A stretch of 64,000 nucleotides of DNA from Natronoglycomyces albus (GCF_016925535.1 NZ_CP070496.1:558001-622000); one strand, 5' to 3'. Counted from the stretch's first letter, positions 1 through 8,328 are shown. Numbers and translations are program-made. The notes: generated by a model not told the origin, from the sequence alone.

Positions 1-168
1 GATGAGGTGGCGCTCTTGCTCGGTGAACGAGGCCAAGTCCGTCAGGTCCGAAGCCAAGTCGACTTCCTCGACCGTCCAGGTGTTACGGATGGCCGCCCGG
101 TACTGCTCGTAAAAGTCCGGGTACTTCATCGGCCGAAGTGTCAAGTCCATGCCTGGATCGAGAAGCAT
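1..168 (-). CDS. nrdB: Ribonucleoside-diphosphate reductase beta subunit, N-terminal part (cut by window edge)
   Basis: This is the first 56 codons of a gene running off the left edge. The translation starts MLLDPGMDLTLRPMKYPDFY and continues with a Trp-containing stretch typical of class Ia R2 N-termini. The R2 subunit holds the di-iron/tyrosyl radical cofactor that starts catalysis in NrdA; its iron-ligand region lies outside the window. ATG at 168 is chosen because AAAGGA lies about nine bases upstream. It sits 114 bp downstream of nrdA on the same strand, so both are probably one transcript controlled by the nrdA leader. Identification rests on a short stretch plus the position after nrdA. 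Confidence 0.85.
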   Translation of the reverse strand, partial: MLLDPGMDLTLRPMKYPDFYEQYRAAIRNTWTVEEVDLASDLTDLASFTEQERHLI

Positions 169-282
169 GCAAGTATCCTTTCACAGTGGAGAGAGGGTGG
201 GCGCGTCTATGCGGATTGGGCGCCCACCCATTCTGGTGTCGAACCGCCGCAAGGCGGCCCTGGTGCCAGTGAGGAAAAAGCC

Positions 283-2703
283 CTACTGGCAGGCCTCACA
301 CGACTCCGGGTTCTCTAGCGAACAGGCCAGCTCCTCTTCGGACTTCGCGACAGTGGCAGCGTCCTTGGCAGGCGCATCCGCGGACACGGTGGTCTGGTTG
401 ATGCGAGTGGCCGGGCGCGAACGCAAGTAGTAGGTCGTCTTCAGTCCCTTACGCCATGCGTAGGCATACATCGACGAGAGCTTGCCGATCGTGGGCGTCG
501 ACATGAACAGGTTCAGCGACTGTGCCTGGTCGATGAACGGGGTTCGCGCGGCCGCCAAGTCGATGAGCGACTTTTGCGGCAGTTCCCAAGCGGTGCGATA
601 CAGCTGCTTAACATCGGCCGGGATGGACTCGATGCCCTGCACCGAACCCTCCGCCACGATCACGGCGCGTCGAACCTCCTCGTTCCACAGGCCCCGCTCC
701 TTCAACTCATTGATCAGGTGGCGGTTGACCTGCATGAACTCTCCGGAAAGCGTCTCGCGCTTAAACACGTTCGACACCACCGGTTCGATGCACTCCGCGC
801 AGCCAGCGATCGAGGCGATCGTCGCCGTGGGCGCGATGGCGATCATGAGCGAGTTGCGCAGACCAGTCTGGGCGATCTTGTCGCGCACCGCGTCCCAGCG
901 GGACTTCCAGGTCACCGAGGCATCCGCGTAGTGGTCCAGATGCAGCACGCCATCGGCGGCGCGGGTTTGGTCAAAGTTGGAGTGAGACCCCAGCTCGGCG
1001 GCCAGGTCGGCTGAGGTCTCGTAAGCCGTCACCGCGATGGTCTCGGCGATTTGCGTCGAGAGTGTGAGCGCTTCGGGCGAGTCGAAAGGCAAACGCAGCT
1101 TGAAGAACACGTCTGCCAGCCCCATACAACCCAAACCAATTGGCCGCCACTTGCGGTTGGCCTTTTCGGCTTCGCCAGTGGGGTAGAAGGACAGGTCGAT
1201 GGTGCGGTCGAGGAACTTCACGGCCGTGCGCACCGTCTGCGAGAGGCGGTCGAGGTCCACGCCGCCGTCAACGACATGCTCGGCGAGGTTGATCGACCCG
1301 AGGTTGCACACGGCGGTCTCGGAGTCGTTGGTGACCTCAAGAATCTCGGTGCACAGGTTGGACAGGTGAATGACGTTTTCTTTGCGGGCCGTCTGGTTTG
1401 ACGTCCGGTTGGCCGTGTCGGAGAACGTCATCCAGCCGTTACCGGTCTGGGCGAGCGTGCGCATCATGCGCCCGTACAGCTCGCGGGCAGGGATGGTCTT
1501 CTTGGCCTTTCCAGCGGCCTCAGCGGCCCGATAGGCCTTCTCGAAGTCCTCGCCCCAGGAATCCACTAGCTCGGGGGTCTCCTTGGGGTCGAACAGCGAC
1601 CACGGCGCGTCTTCTTGCACGCGGCGCATGAACTCGTCCGGGACCCAGTTGGCGAGGTTGAGGTTGTGAGTGCGGCGGTCCTCAGAACCGGTGTTGTCGC
1701 GCAGTTCCAGGAACTCTTCGATGTCGGCGTGCCACGTGGCCAGGTAGACGCACGCGGCGCCCTTGCGGCGGCCACCTTGGTTGACCGCGGCGACGGAGGA
1801 ATCCAGCGTGCGCAGCCATGGCACGATGCCGTTGGAGTGGCCGTTGGTGCCCTTGATGAGCGAGCCGCGTGAGCGCACCCGCGACCAGGCGATGCCGATG
1901 CCCCCGGCGTACTTGGACAAACGCGCCACCTGGCTGTAACGCTCGTAGATCGAGTTCAGCTCATCTTGGGGGCTGTCCAGCAGGAAGCACGAGGACAGTT
2001 GCGGGCGGCGGGTGCCGGCGTTGAACAGCGTCGGAGAGGAAGGCAGGTATGCCAGCTGCGACAGCAGCGTGTAAAGCTCGGCGGCCTCTTCCACACTGGT
2101 GGACAACCCGCAGGCCACGCGCAGGAAAAAGTACTGCGGGCGTTCCAACACCAGCCGGTTGCTGGGGTGACGCAGCAGATAGCGGTCATAGACGGTACGC
2201 AGACCGAAGTATTCGAAACGGTCGTCGGCGCTCTCATCAATGAGGGCGTCCAAGGCCTGGGAATGCTGTTCGACGAATTCCACCAGCCCCTCGGAGAGCA
2301 GCTCTTGGTCCGCGCAGGCGCGCACTGAACTCGAGAACGAGGTGGCTCCGCCTTGGGCGGCCTCACCGGAGATGTGCTCGCTCAACAGACGGGCGGCGAG
2401 CTTGCTGTAGGTCGGTTCGGAAGCCACCGACGAGGAGGTGATCTCGATGGCGCGCTCACGCAGTTGGTTGACTGTCGCACCCGGCCATAGGCCCGATTCG
2501 ATCTGCCTGACGACGTCCTCGGCATCGACGTCGGTGAGGCCCTGGGCGTGGAAGTGAACCTTGGCGGCCACGGTGGCGAAGTTGGAGTCGGGCGTGTTGA
2601 GGCCGCTGGGAACGACAGTGTTCTCCTCGAGGGACAGGTCCCGGTCGTGAGCCCCGGTGCCAGGGGCGGGAGCCGTGGATGTGGTTGTAACTGCGGTGTT
2701 CAT
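283..2703 (-). CDS. nrdA: Ribonucleoside-diphosphate reductase alpha subunit, class Ia
   Basis: The 806-residue catalytic subunit reduces ribonucleoside diphosphates to deoxy forms. The radical-site cysteines fit the family: C239 in SSCFLLDS, C451 in the NLCTE motif (N449, E453) and C466 in VCNLGS. A redox-active pair sits at the extreme C-terminus (SCEACQ). The N-terminus aligns with only the second half of the ATP cone (residues 50-110, ending SKLAARLL); the usual KRDG hairpin is absent, so dATP feedback may be altered. The start at 2703 is chosen over an open frame reaching 3393 because GAGGGG precedes this ATG at proper spacing and the upstream part overlaps a riboswitch. Cotranscribed with nrdB downstream. 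Confidence 0.95.
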   Translation of the reverse strand: MNTAVTTTSTAPAPGTGAHDRDLSLEENTVVPSGLNTPDSNFATVAAKVHFHAQGLTDVDAEDVVRQIESGLWPGATVNQLRERAIEITSSSVASEPTYSKLAARLLSEHISGEAAQGGATSFSSSVRACADQELLSEGLVEFVEQHSQALDALIDESADDRFEYFGLRTVYDRYLLRHPSNRLVLERPQYFFLRVACGLSTSVEEAAELYTLLSQLAYLPSSPTLFNAGTRRPQLSSCFLLDSPQDELNSIYERYSQVARLSKYAGGIGIAWSRVRSRGSLIKGTNGHSNGIVPWLRTLDSSVAAVNQGGRRKGAACVYLATWHADIEEFLELRDNTGSEDRRTHNLNLANWVPDEFMRRVQEDAPWSLFDPKETPELVDSWGEDFEKAYRAAEAAGKAKKTIPARELYGRMMRTLAQTGNGWMTFSDTANRTSNQTARKENVIHLSNLCTEILEVTNDSETAVCNLGSINLAEHVVDGGVDLDRLSQTVRTAVKFLDRTIDLSFYPTGEAEKANRKWRPIGLGCMGLADVFFKLRLPFDSPEALTLSTQIAETIAVTAYETSADLAAELGSHSNFDQTRAADGVLHLDHYADASVTWKSRWDAVRDKIAQTGLRNSLMIAIAPTATIASIAGCAECIEPVVSNVFKRETLSGEFMQVNRHLINELKERGLWNEEVRRAVIVAEGSVQGIESIPADVKQLYRTAWELPQKSLIDLAAARTPFIDQAQSLNLFMSTPTIGKLSSMYAYAWRKGLKTTYYLRSRPATRINQTTVSADAPAKDAATVAKSEEELACSLENPESCEACQ

Positions 2704-2712
2704 GATTGCGGT

Positions 2713-2781
2713 CCCCTCGTGCGTCAACTTCGTTGCCAACTTCTGCGGGCCTAGGGCAGCTGGTGGCACAAGCACACGAGG
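2713..2781 (-). promoter_or_regulatory. Possible Shine-Dalgarno sequestering hairpin of nrdA
   Basis: The segment CACGAGG overlapping the nrdA ribosome-binding site (2715-2721) is complementary over seven bases to CCTCGTG at 2775-2781 on the same transcript. The second segment lies between the riboswitch and the start. This could serve as the expression platform, hiding the ribosome-binding site when cobalamin is bound. The pairing is seen in the sequence; its role is inference. Confidence 0.4.
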
Positions 2782-2819
2782 TGCCGATGCCGCCTTCAAC
2801 CCACCCACGAGGCCAGCGA

Positions 2820-3010
2820 CTTCTTCGCGTCCGCTTGCGGCGGTGCGCCAACCACTGGCAAGTGTCGGACTCATTGCTTGGTAAAAGACGATGTCTTTGT
2901 GGCAATTCACCGTTGCGGGGCAGTCTCGGAATGGGACGTCCGGGCGCAGCGGCGACAGCCAACAGAGCGCGAGCCTAGCGGCACGGCCCGACATTTCCGG
3001 GCCTCGCTCT
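2820..3010 (-). promoter_or_regulatory. Cobalamin (B12) riboswitch in the nrdA leader
   Basis: Read on the minus strand, the leader contains the core CTGCCCCGCAACGGTGA (2907-2923), followed about 35 bases later by a B12-box match GAGTCCGACACTTGCCA (2856-2872). These two blocks in this order define the cobalamin riboswitch class. The outer limits given are approximate because P1 was not resolved by eye. B12 riboswitches controlling class Ia nrdABS are established in Streptomyces, where cobalamin shuts off the oxygen-dependent enzyme while B12-dependent NrdJ works. By analogy a class II nrdJ should exist elsewhere in this genome. Confidence 0.85.
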
Positions 3011-3180
3011 GTGCGAGTCGGCCGTGTCGTCGAGATGGTTTCTCGTCGCCACCTGCGCCGGTATCCGCACCGAGTTCCCTCTTGCGTCGACATCGTCAAG
3101 GTTGGGGGTAAATCTGACCTGCGACGTTGTTCTCGTAGCGATTTCCCCGCCTCGATTCGATCGAACCAGCGGCAGTTGGA

Positions 3181-3230
3181 ATCATACATGTTGTGGGCGA
3201 GTGCGTGGGGACACCCAAGATATTGGGTTT
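3181..3230 (-). promoter_or_regulatory. Putative nrd promoter with paired NrdR-like boxes
   Basis: An inverted repeat CCCAAGATATTGGG is centred at about 3220. A weaker related element (3181-3196) is centred about 32 bp away, roughly three helical turns, the usual arrangement for NrdR repressor boxes. The weaker element contains TATGAT on the minus strand (3186 to 3181), a good -10 hexamer. This would place the transcript start near 3174 and give a leader of about 470 nt before nrdA. No clear -35 element is visible. Confidence 0.5.
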
Positions 3231-3595
3231 TTCGGGGTTTTGGCTGGATAGGGCAGCTCGTATGAGGTAGGGTGCGCGTCCCAGCGGAGCAAGGCTGGAA
3301 AAAGTGAGATCTTTCTGTCAGCCATTCGAGTGGTTGGGACTTTTGCGGCCCCTGTGGCCGCGAATTCGCCCACGTCGAGGCCAACCGTGGCACCCGACTT
3401 TGAAAGACCGGCGCTTCGGTCGCGAACCTGGCCCGTCAAGACGGACGCGGCCATGCGAAGCCCAACCGTCCCACCCTAGCCCGAGGACGCCAACGGCATT
3501 GCGCAAACACTCCTGACAAGGAGGGCTGCGGCACATCCGGCGGGGTGATCCTGGTCGATCAGCGGTAACTGATAAGCTCGTCTGTGGCTCGATTA

Positions 3596-3667
3596 GCCCC
3601 CATAGCTCAGGGGATAGAGCACCGGTCTCCGGAACCGGGTGCCCAGGTTCGAATCCTGGTGGGGGCG
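3596..3667 (+). tRNA. tRNA-Arg (anticodon CCG)
   Basis: A full cloverleaf can be drawn. The acceptor GCCCCCA pairs with TGGGGGC, the D-arm is GCTC/GAGC, and the anticodon stem CCGGT/ACCGG carries loop CTCCGGA. The T-arm is CCAGG/CCTGG with loop containing TTCGAAT. The anticodon CCG reads CGG arginine codons. The discriminator base is G and no CCA is encoded. Confidence 0.95.
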
Positions 3668-4119
3668 CAGTTTCTTAAATATCGCACATGATCGCCGTGG
3701 TGCCTTTCGTAACGAAGGCAGCGCGGCTTTTTCATGCGTGGGTAACCTTCGCGATGCCACCCGCGTGAATTCGCTTCACCGCACCGGCCAGTTGTGACAC
3801 CATCCGGAAGACCCTCGGTGGCACGCCCGAGGCCAGCCCGGTCGCCATGGGGTCGTTGTTGACTGCGGCCGGGCGGTTCTACGGCGCACCGCCGCAAAAT
3901 CACCGCAGGAGAGGCCTGAGAGTGATCAGAAACCTGTGGAGAGTCAGCAGCCGTAGCTTGTGGGGACGGTCGGCGGCGCACGCCGACTCAACGGGACATG
4001 GGCGCATCTGGACCGGGAACGGGTCCACTCGCTTCCGGTTTCGAAACTCTTCAAAGGGGGAGCGGACCAGCACCTGGAACGGATCGACCTTGGTGGCGGT
4101 CGGGGTCGCTAGCGGGCGA
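3668..4119. other. Intergenic region without recognisable gene
   Basis: This 450-bp stretch follows tRNA-Arg. Open frames exist on both strands but lack ribosome-binding sites and family resemblance, and they run through low-complexity Arg/Pro/Ser translations typical of shadow frames. I see no further RNA gene. Confidence 0.5.
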
Positions 4120-4167
4120 CCAGAACCGAGCTTTGCGCAGCGCGGAGGCTCCTATGCTCGGTTCTGG
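4120..4167 (-). terminator. Hairpin terminator of the small coiled-coil gene
   Basis: The perfect 12-bp inverted repeat CCAGAACCGAGC/GCTCGGTTCTGG starts 10 bases past the stop codon of the minus-strand gene at 4177-4431. No long U tract follows, which is common for actinobacterial terminators. Confidence 0.6.
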
Positions 4168-4176
4168 CAAGGGAGG

Positions 4177-4431
4177 TCAGGATTTCAGGGCTTCGGCCTG
4201 GCTTTGGAGTTGTTCAAGCTGAGCGACCACTCCGGCTAGGGACGCCTGGGCCTGTTCCAGGCCATCCTTCAACGACTCGATGCCCGACACCAGGGACTCC
4301 GAGCCAACTGACTGGGCGCCGCTACTGGCCTCGTCCACCACAGCCTTGCTGGCTTCGATGCTGCTGGACGACTCGTTGACGCTGTCGATGTTCGCGCCGA
4401 TTTGGCTCACGACTTCTTCAAGACTGGACAC
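4177..4431 (-). CDS. Small coiled-coil protein of unknown function
   Basis: An 84-residue, Ser/Glu/Gln-rich, cysteine-free protein predicted to be largely helical, with heptad-like Leu/Val/Ile spacing across residues 35-82. GTG at 4431 is chosen because AAAGGA lies at correct spacing upstream; a longer form from ATG 4473 has no ribosome-binding site. The size and composition resemble small actinobacterial helical proteins such as the DUF6244 group, but this is only a resemblance. It stands alone with its own terminator. Confidence 0.6.
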   Translation of the reverse strand: MSSLEEVVSQIGANIDSVNESSSSIEASKAVVDEASSGAQSVGSESLVSGIESLKDGLEQAQASLAGVVAQLEQLQSQAEALKS

Positions 4432-4669
4432 GGTAGTCCTTTCCACAAGGGGCGATGGGCTCATGCGGCCCAAGGAATCGCGCTCGCCTGGGCGAGCAAC
4501 GCTGACAAGCGCTCACGGTACCAAACCAGAGCCGATTTCTCCGTCTAAAGTCCGACACCTTCACGACTGGGTTTGAGCTTCCTGGAACGCGCAAGAGGGG
4601 CCCAGTGCGGACACGTCGACGTTCGCGGTCATCGTGACAAAGGCGGGGGCCCATGTCATTCCCAAAGCC

Positions 4670-4762
4670 CAATGCGAAAGGCACTGTCGGCCTTCTTGTC
4701 GGCTCGTTTAGGAGCGTAAGCTTCGCCTCCTGCGGTCTTGAAGGTGCGCGTTCGCATAAGCC
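4670..4762 (+). ncRNA. Candidate structured RNA element, copy A
   Basis: About 93 nt closely match the reverse complement of 8329-8426. The outer stem is ATGCGAA (4672-4678) with TTCGCAT (4751-4757). An inner hairpin is GTTTA (4706-4710) with TAAGC (4717-4721), including a U-G pair. A small hairpin CGC-CTCCT-GCG (4724-4734) exposes an anti-Shine-Dalgarno-like CUCCU loop. The other copy keeps the pairing with changed bases. Substitutions between copies are spread over all codon positions, arguing against a protein. Function unknown. Confidence 0.55.
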
Positions 4763-4800
4763 TCCAATGTTGCCCCGCACCGTGGTGCCGGGAAAACCCT

Positions 4801-4830
4801 TTGACCGACAAGAGGATTTCTCTCTACACT
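4801..4830 (+). promoter_or_regulatory. Predicted sigma70-type promoter
   Basis: TTGACC (4801-4806) and TACACT (4825-4830) are separated by 18 bp. Transcription would begin near 4837-4840, immediately before the 8-bp closing stem of the folded locus at 4841-4945. No protein start follows within 400 bp. Confidence 0.5.
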
Positions 4831-4837
4831 GTGGGCA

Positions 4838-4947
4838 CGGTCCAGACAGCAGCGCGCTGGATATCGCCAGTGGCGTCCTGCACATCGGACCTTGTGAGGT
4901 AAAGCCTTTTCAAGGCTCGGGTTCGAATCCCGAGAAGTGTCTGGATG
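4838..4947 (+). ncRNA. tRNA-like folded RNA locus (noncanonical or degenerate)
   Basis: An 8-bp closing stem TCCAGACA/TGTCTGGA (4841-4848, 4938-4945) encloses four successive hairpins. These are CTGG/CCAG (4857-4870), GTCC/GGAC with an 8-nt loop (4875-4890), CCTTG/CAAGG (4890-4915), and CTCGGG/CCCGAG with the T-loop TTCGAAT (4916-4934). The order matches a long-variable-arm tRNA. However, the anticodon loop has 8 bases, three bases separate T-stem and acceptor stem, and no CCA is encoded. It may be a decayed tRNA, an unusual tRNA or a tRNA-mimicking small RNA. Confidence 0.4.
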
Positions 4948-5282
4948 GTTTGGTCATCGACCCATTCTGGTCGGCCTTGCGTGCCTGATTCCTCACCTGT
5001 GGCCACGAGTTCACCGAGGCCAATGTTTTCAGCAGCGCTCCCTTCGACACGTTTGTTCTGTGGAGCCCACATTTTCAAGTGGGACCCACCTTGCTTGAGG
5101 TTGAGGCGTCGTTGCACGAAGGATTGGCCCACGACATCGTTGTCCCGCAAGTGAACACTCGGAACACCCGCCGACCAGCTAGACAACCATCCAGGCACTT
5201 CGTGCCTGACCCAATACATTGCGCACTCGTATGAGGGCCTGGAGCGCGCAACTGAGATAACCAAGCAAGGAAAGTGATAGCC

Positions 5283-5963
5283 ATGGCCACCGTCATCGTT
5301 CACGATTGGGAACGGGTTCTCCTGTTCACCGATGGCACGCTCCAGCGGACATTGGAGCCGGGACGACACCGCTACCGCAAGCGGAATTCGTTCCTGCACC
5401 ACGTGGACATGCGACCTGCCGAAGTGCGGGTTCCGGGACAAGAGGTGCTGACAAACGACGGCATCTCGGTGCGCGTCAGCGTGACCGCGCAGTGGCGGGT
5501 GGCCGACCCGGTGACCTATCTAATGGGCTCTCAGCTGCCTGACTCCTTCCTGTACTCCTCGCTTCAGGGCGCGATTCGCCACTGCGTTTGCGAAGTGGAC
5601 TTCGCTACGGCCATCGGCGACCGGTCCGCTATTGACCGAGGACTGCTTGCGTTCGCGCAAGAGGAGGTCGCTTCATTTGGCATCGAACTCGATCAGGTCC
5701 GGGTGCGCGATGTGATGATGCCGGGCGCACTGCGTCGAGCCGCGATGGATGTCGCGATCGCCCGTGAAGAGGGCAAGGCTTCCTTGGAAGCGGCTCGGTC
5801 GGAAGCGGCCGCCTTGCGGTCCCTGACCAATACCGCGAAGCTGCTGGAGAAGCACCCGCAGCTGATGCAACTGCGTACACTCCAGGTCGCTCAAAACAGT
5901 GATGCGACGTTGGTGATCGACCCACGCGCGGGCGTGGCGGGCACACGTTCGGATGCGGTCTAG
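5283..5963 (+). CDS. SPFH/band-7 domain protein (slipin-like)
   Basis: A 226-residue protein with a band-7 fold pattern. A beta-rich N-terminus (WERVLLFTDGTLQRTLEPG) leads into RPAEVRVPGQEVLTNDGISV, the signature region of slipins and prohibitin-like proteins. It is followed by DQVRVRDVMMP and an Ala/Glu-rich helical tail (about 155-195). There is no obvious N-terminal membrane anchor, unlike most stomatins. Band-7 proteins form oligomeric scaffolds at membranes; the client here is unknown. ATG at 5283 is chosen over GTG 5274 because AAGGAA lies at proper distance only for the ATG. It stands alone. Confidence 0.8.
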   Translation: MATVIVHDWERVLLFTDGTLQRTLEPGRHRYRKRNSFLHHVDMRPAEVRVPGQEVLTNDGISVRVSVTAQWRVADPVTYLMGSQLPDSFLYSSLQGAIRHCVCEVDFATAIGDRSAIDRGLLAFAQEEVASFGIELDQVRVRDVMMPGALRRAAMDVAIAREEGKASLEAARSEAAALRSLTNTAKLLEKHPQLMQLRTLQVAQNSDATLVIDPRAGVAGTRSDAV

Positions 5964-6116
5964 CCGCGCTGGGCCGCACTGAGACCAACCGTGGCGGCCC
6001 GGGCGGATCAGGTGAAGTTACTGGCCAGTGGGCGCGACATGGCTGGGAACGACCCAGTGGGATGGTGCCGCGCTGGAGCGAAGGCGATTGAGAAGCGCCT
6101 AGCATCGCGCGGAGGA

Positions 6117-6665
6117 CTACTGAGACTTGTTCAGAGCTTGATATTGCTCGTACCAGCCCTGTGCCATCGCCTTTAGCTCGTACATGGTCTTGCCGTCGAT
6201 AGATTCGCGGATGATGTCCGCGTGGCCAGCGTGTCGAGCGAACTCTTCGATGAGATGGCCCAGCATCCAGCGCACCGACCAGGATTCTACGCCGGGGAAG
6301 AACGGCCGCAGCATGTGCGGGACGGCTATTGGCGCCTCCAGGGGCAGCCCTGCGAGGGTCTGCTCAGTGACTGATGCGACGGCATCAAGCCGGTCGAGCA
6401 GTTCTTGGCGGGTCGCCTGCGGCGGTGGTTGGTCATTGTCGAACGATTGTGGAACCGGCTCCCCGACGGCGTCCTTGACCCAGCGGGTCTCGACTTCGGC
6501 GATGTGGTGCAGCAACCAGGCCAGGCTTAGGTCTCCGGCGGTCGGCTTTAGGTGAAGTTGCTCGTCAGCCAGTCCGTAAGTGGCGTAGTACAACTGCCCC
6601 CGCTGGTGCTTCAGGTACGTCATCAAGTTGTCACGCTCACCAAAGGTGGGTGGTGGCAGCGGCAT
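6117..6665 (-). CDS. DinB/DUF664 family protein
   Basis: A 182-residue four-helix-bundle protein of the DinB/DUF664 group. WLLHHIAEVETRW and MLGHLIEEFARHAGHADIIRE carry the spaced histidines that bind a metal ion in this superfamily, which includes mycothiol- and bacillithiol-dependent enzymes. The exact substrate cannot be told from sequence. The start at 6665 is supported by AGGAG seven bases upstream; an ATG 39 bases earlier lacks one. Confidence 0.85.
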   Translation of the reverse strand: MPLPPPTFGERDNLMTYLKHQRGQLYYATYGLADEQLHLKPTAGDLSLAWLLHHIAEVETRWVKDAVGEPVPQSFDNDQPPPQATRQELLDRLDAVASVTEQTLAGLPLEAPIAVPHMLRPFFPGVESWSVRWMLGHLIEEFARHAGHADIIRESIDGKTMYELKAMAQGWYEQYQALNKSQ

Positions 6666-6912
6666 CGTGACTCCTGGTGGTTGTGAGTGAACCGTTGACA
6701 ACACTGTAGGTGGAGAGTGTGACAGCGTCGGTTGCGAAGTGCGCCTTCATCGACAGGAGCTGCGCAGACGGGGTCGCATGGGGCGAAACGTCGGAAATGC
6801 GTCAGTTGTCGATCGTTGTGGGGAGCACGCGACCACGCCCTGCCTAGTGGGAGTAATCTTGACTTTTCAGAGTTAATGTGACCTGATTGTTATGTCCAGT
6901 AAAGGGGTTCAC

Positions 6913-7668
6913 ATGCCGCCAACTGCGCCACGCAAGTCGTTGCGAGTATCGGGGATCATTCGCCCCCCTAAGCTGGTTGCCGTGCTCAATGGGTGGGGCA
7001 TTATCGGCGGAATTGTCGCGGTTGTGGCCTCGGTGATCCTCTTTATCGCCACGTTCCTGCCGTGGGCGCAGTACCGGCCATTGCAGGAAGTCAATCTGTG
7101 GAACCTCGCGGGTATCGACGATGTGCAGTTCGGCGCGAAGGTGTGGCTGTTCGTGGCGGCGTGGGCTGTGGTGGTGGTGAGCCAGTTCGGCTACCTGTTG
7201 ATTTCAAGCCCGATCGCGCAGGTGTGGCTGGTGGCCGCGAGCATGGTCGGTTGGGTATTCGTGGCGATTGGGTTTCTCGGGGTGTTGGCGGTCAGCCGTG
7301 ACCTGGGGCCATTGTTGTACGGGTTCTACCTCGCCGCCGTGGCGCACGTGATCGTTTTGGCGGGGACGGCCGTGGCCTGGTCTAGTATTTCGCCCTCGGC
7401 TCCGTCTGCGCCAGAGCGCCCCGCGACTGTGCGTGGGCATGCGGTCGCGCCGAATGTCGACTTGTCCTCGTTGTCGTCAGATCGCCTAAACTCGATGGGG
7501 GAACCGCCAGCCCAGGCATCGGGTCACGATCAGAGCCCGGACCTGGAGAGCACGTTGCGAAGGCTGGGGGAGCAGCGCGACAAGGGGCAGATCTCGGCGT
7601 CGGAATACGAAATGTATGCGAATAATTTGCGCAGCAAGCGGGGCACGATTTACGGCAGCGGCGCCTAG
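6913..7668 (+). CDS. Membrane protein with C-terminal SHOCT-like domain
   Basis: A 251-residue protein with four predicted transmembrane helices in the first 160 residues, a Ser/Pro/Ala-rich linker (about 165-215) and a short C-terminal module (LRRLGEQRDKGQISASEYE). That module fits the SHOCT domain, which often sits at the end of membrane or phage-related proteins and may mediate oligomerisation. ATG at 6913 is preferred over 6892 because GGGG lies six bases upstream. No specific function can be assigned. Confidence 0.75.
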   Translation: MPPTAPRKSLRVSGIIRPPKLVAVLNGWGIIGGIVAVVASVILFIATFLPWAQYRPLQEVNLWNLAGIDDVQFGAKVWLFVAAWAVVVVSQFGYLLISSPIAQVWLVAASMVGWVFVAIGFLGVLAVSRDLGPLLYGFYLAAVAHVIVLAGTAVAWSSISPSAPSAPERPATVRGHAVAPNVDLSSLSSDRLNSMGEPPAQASGHDQSPDLESTLRRLGEQRDKGQISASEYEMYANNLRSKRGTIYGSGA

Positions 7669-7875
7669 AGCGCCCGGGTGACATTCCCCGTCTGCCAAGT
7701 TGTGGCCCACCATAGGAATTGCGAAACCCGCGCCCGTGCCGCGTGTTCGCCCCATATGTCGCGGCGCTTCGGGCGCGTGCGGGCCATAGAGGGTTCAGGG
7801 TGGCTCAACGCCGAAAGCAGCTCTTGTCTCCGATGCGGATGTGACAGGGGCGATTGAAATGTGCGTAGGGATCTG

Positions 7876-7931
7876 TGGCGCTCCAGCGCCATCGAAGGTG
7901 AATTTTATTCACCTAGGGACCCCCTTTTTTA
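7876..7931 (+). terminator. Tandem hairpins followed by a T run
   Basis: Two perfect hairpins lie in series: TGGCGCT/AGCGCCA (7876-7891) and AGGTGAAT/ATTCACCT (7896-7914). A run of six T begins at 7926. They lie about 200 bp after the SHOCT gene and could end its transcript. The rest of 7669-8597 holds no gene that I can support, apart from the structured element at 8329-8426. Confidence 0.5.
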
Positions 7932-8328
7932 TTCTCGCAGGAACGGCATGTGGCCGTCAATCATGAAATATCCGCCTGTGGATAACGCTGTGGAAAACTA
8001 TGTATGCGAGCCTGCGAACACCAATGGACGCGAAATTTTATCCCACTCGCGCGTTAGTCCGCGTTCCCCTGGCAAAAATTGCCGTTGCTGGCAATGATTT
8101 ATGCCTAACGCCGCGACAGGCGCAACAGAACTGCCGGTAAGGGAATATGCGATTTCATCAAGACCGGTCCTATTCCCTTTCCCGCATTGGTTGGAATTGG
8201 CTCCGGACTCGCCACTAGTTATACGTATGCAAACAATGCGACGACAGGCCAGTCTCGAGCACTTAGCCGCGAGAGCCAGCCCACGATTGCGGCACGACCG
8301 ACAGTCGCGCAAAGGCCAAGCTACTGTG

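Noticed and set aside
2704-3393. Open frame extending nrdA upstream to a 1036-residue protein
   Set aside because: The extension overlaps the B12 riboswitch and promoter, encodes non-conserved sequence, and a good ribosome-binding site precedes ATG 2703.
3847-4239. 130-residue plus-strand open frame after tRNA-Arg
   Set aside because: It runs through the terminator and the 3' end of the small minus-strand gene, and has no ribosome-binding site or recognisable family.
4653-4988. 111-residue open frame over repeat copy A, similar in translation to one over copy B
   Set aside because: The similarity follows the RNA stems. Substitutions are not concentrated at third positions, and no ribosome-binding site is present.
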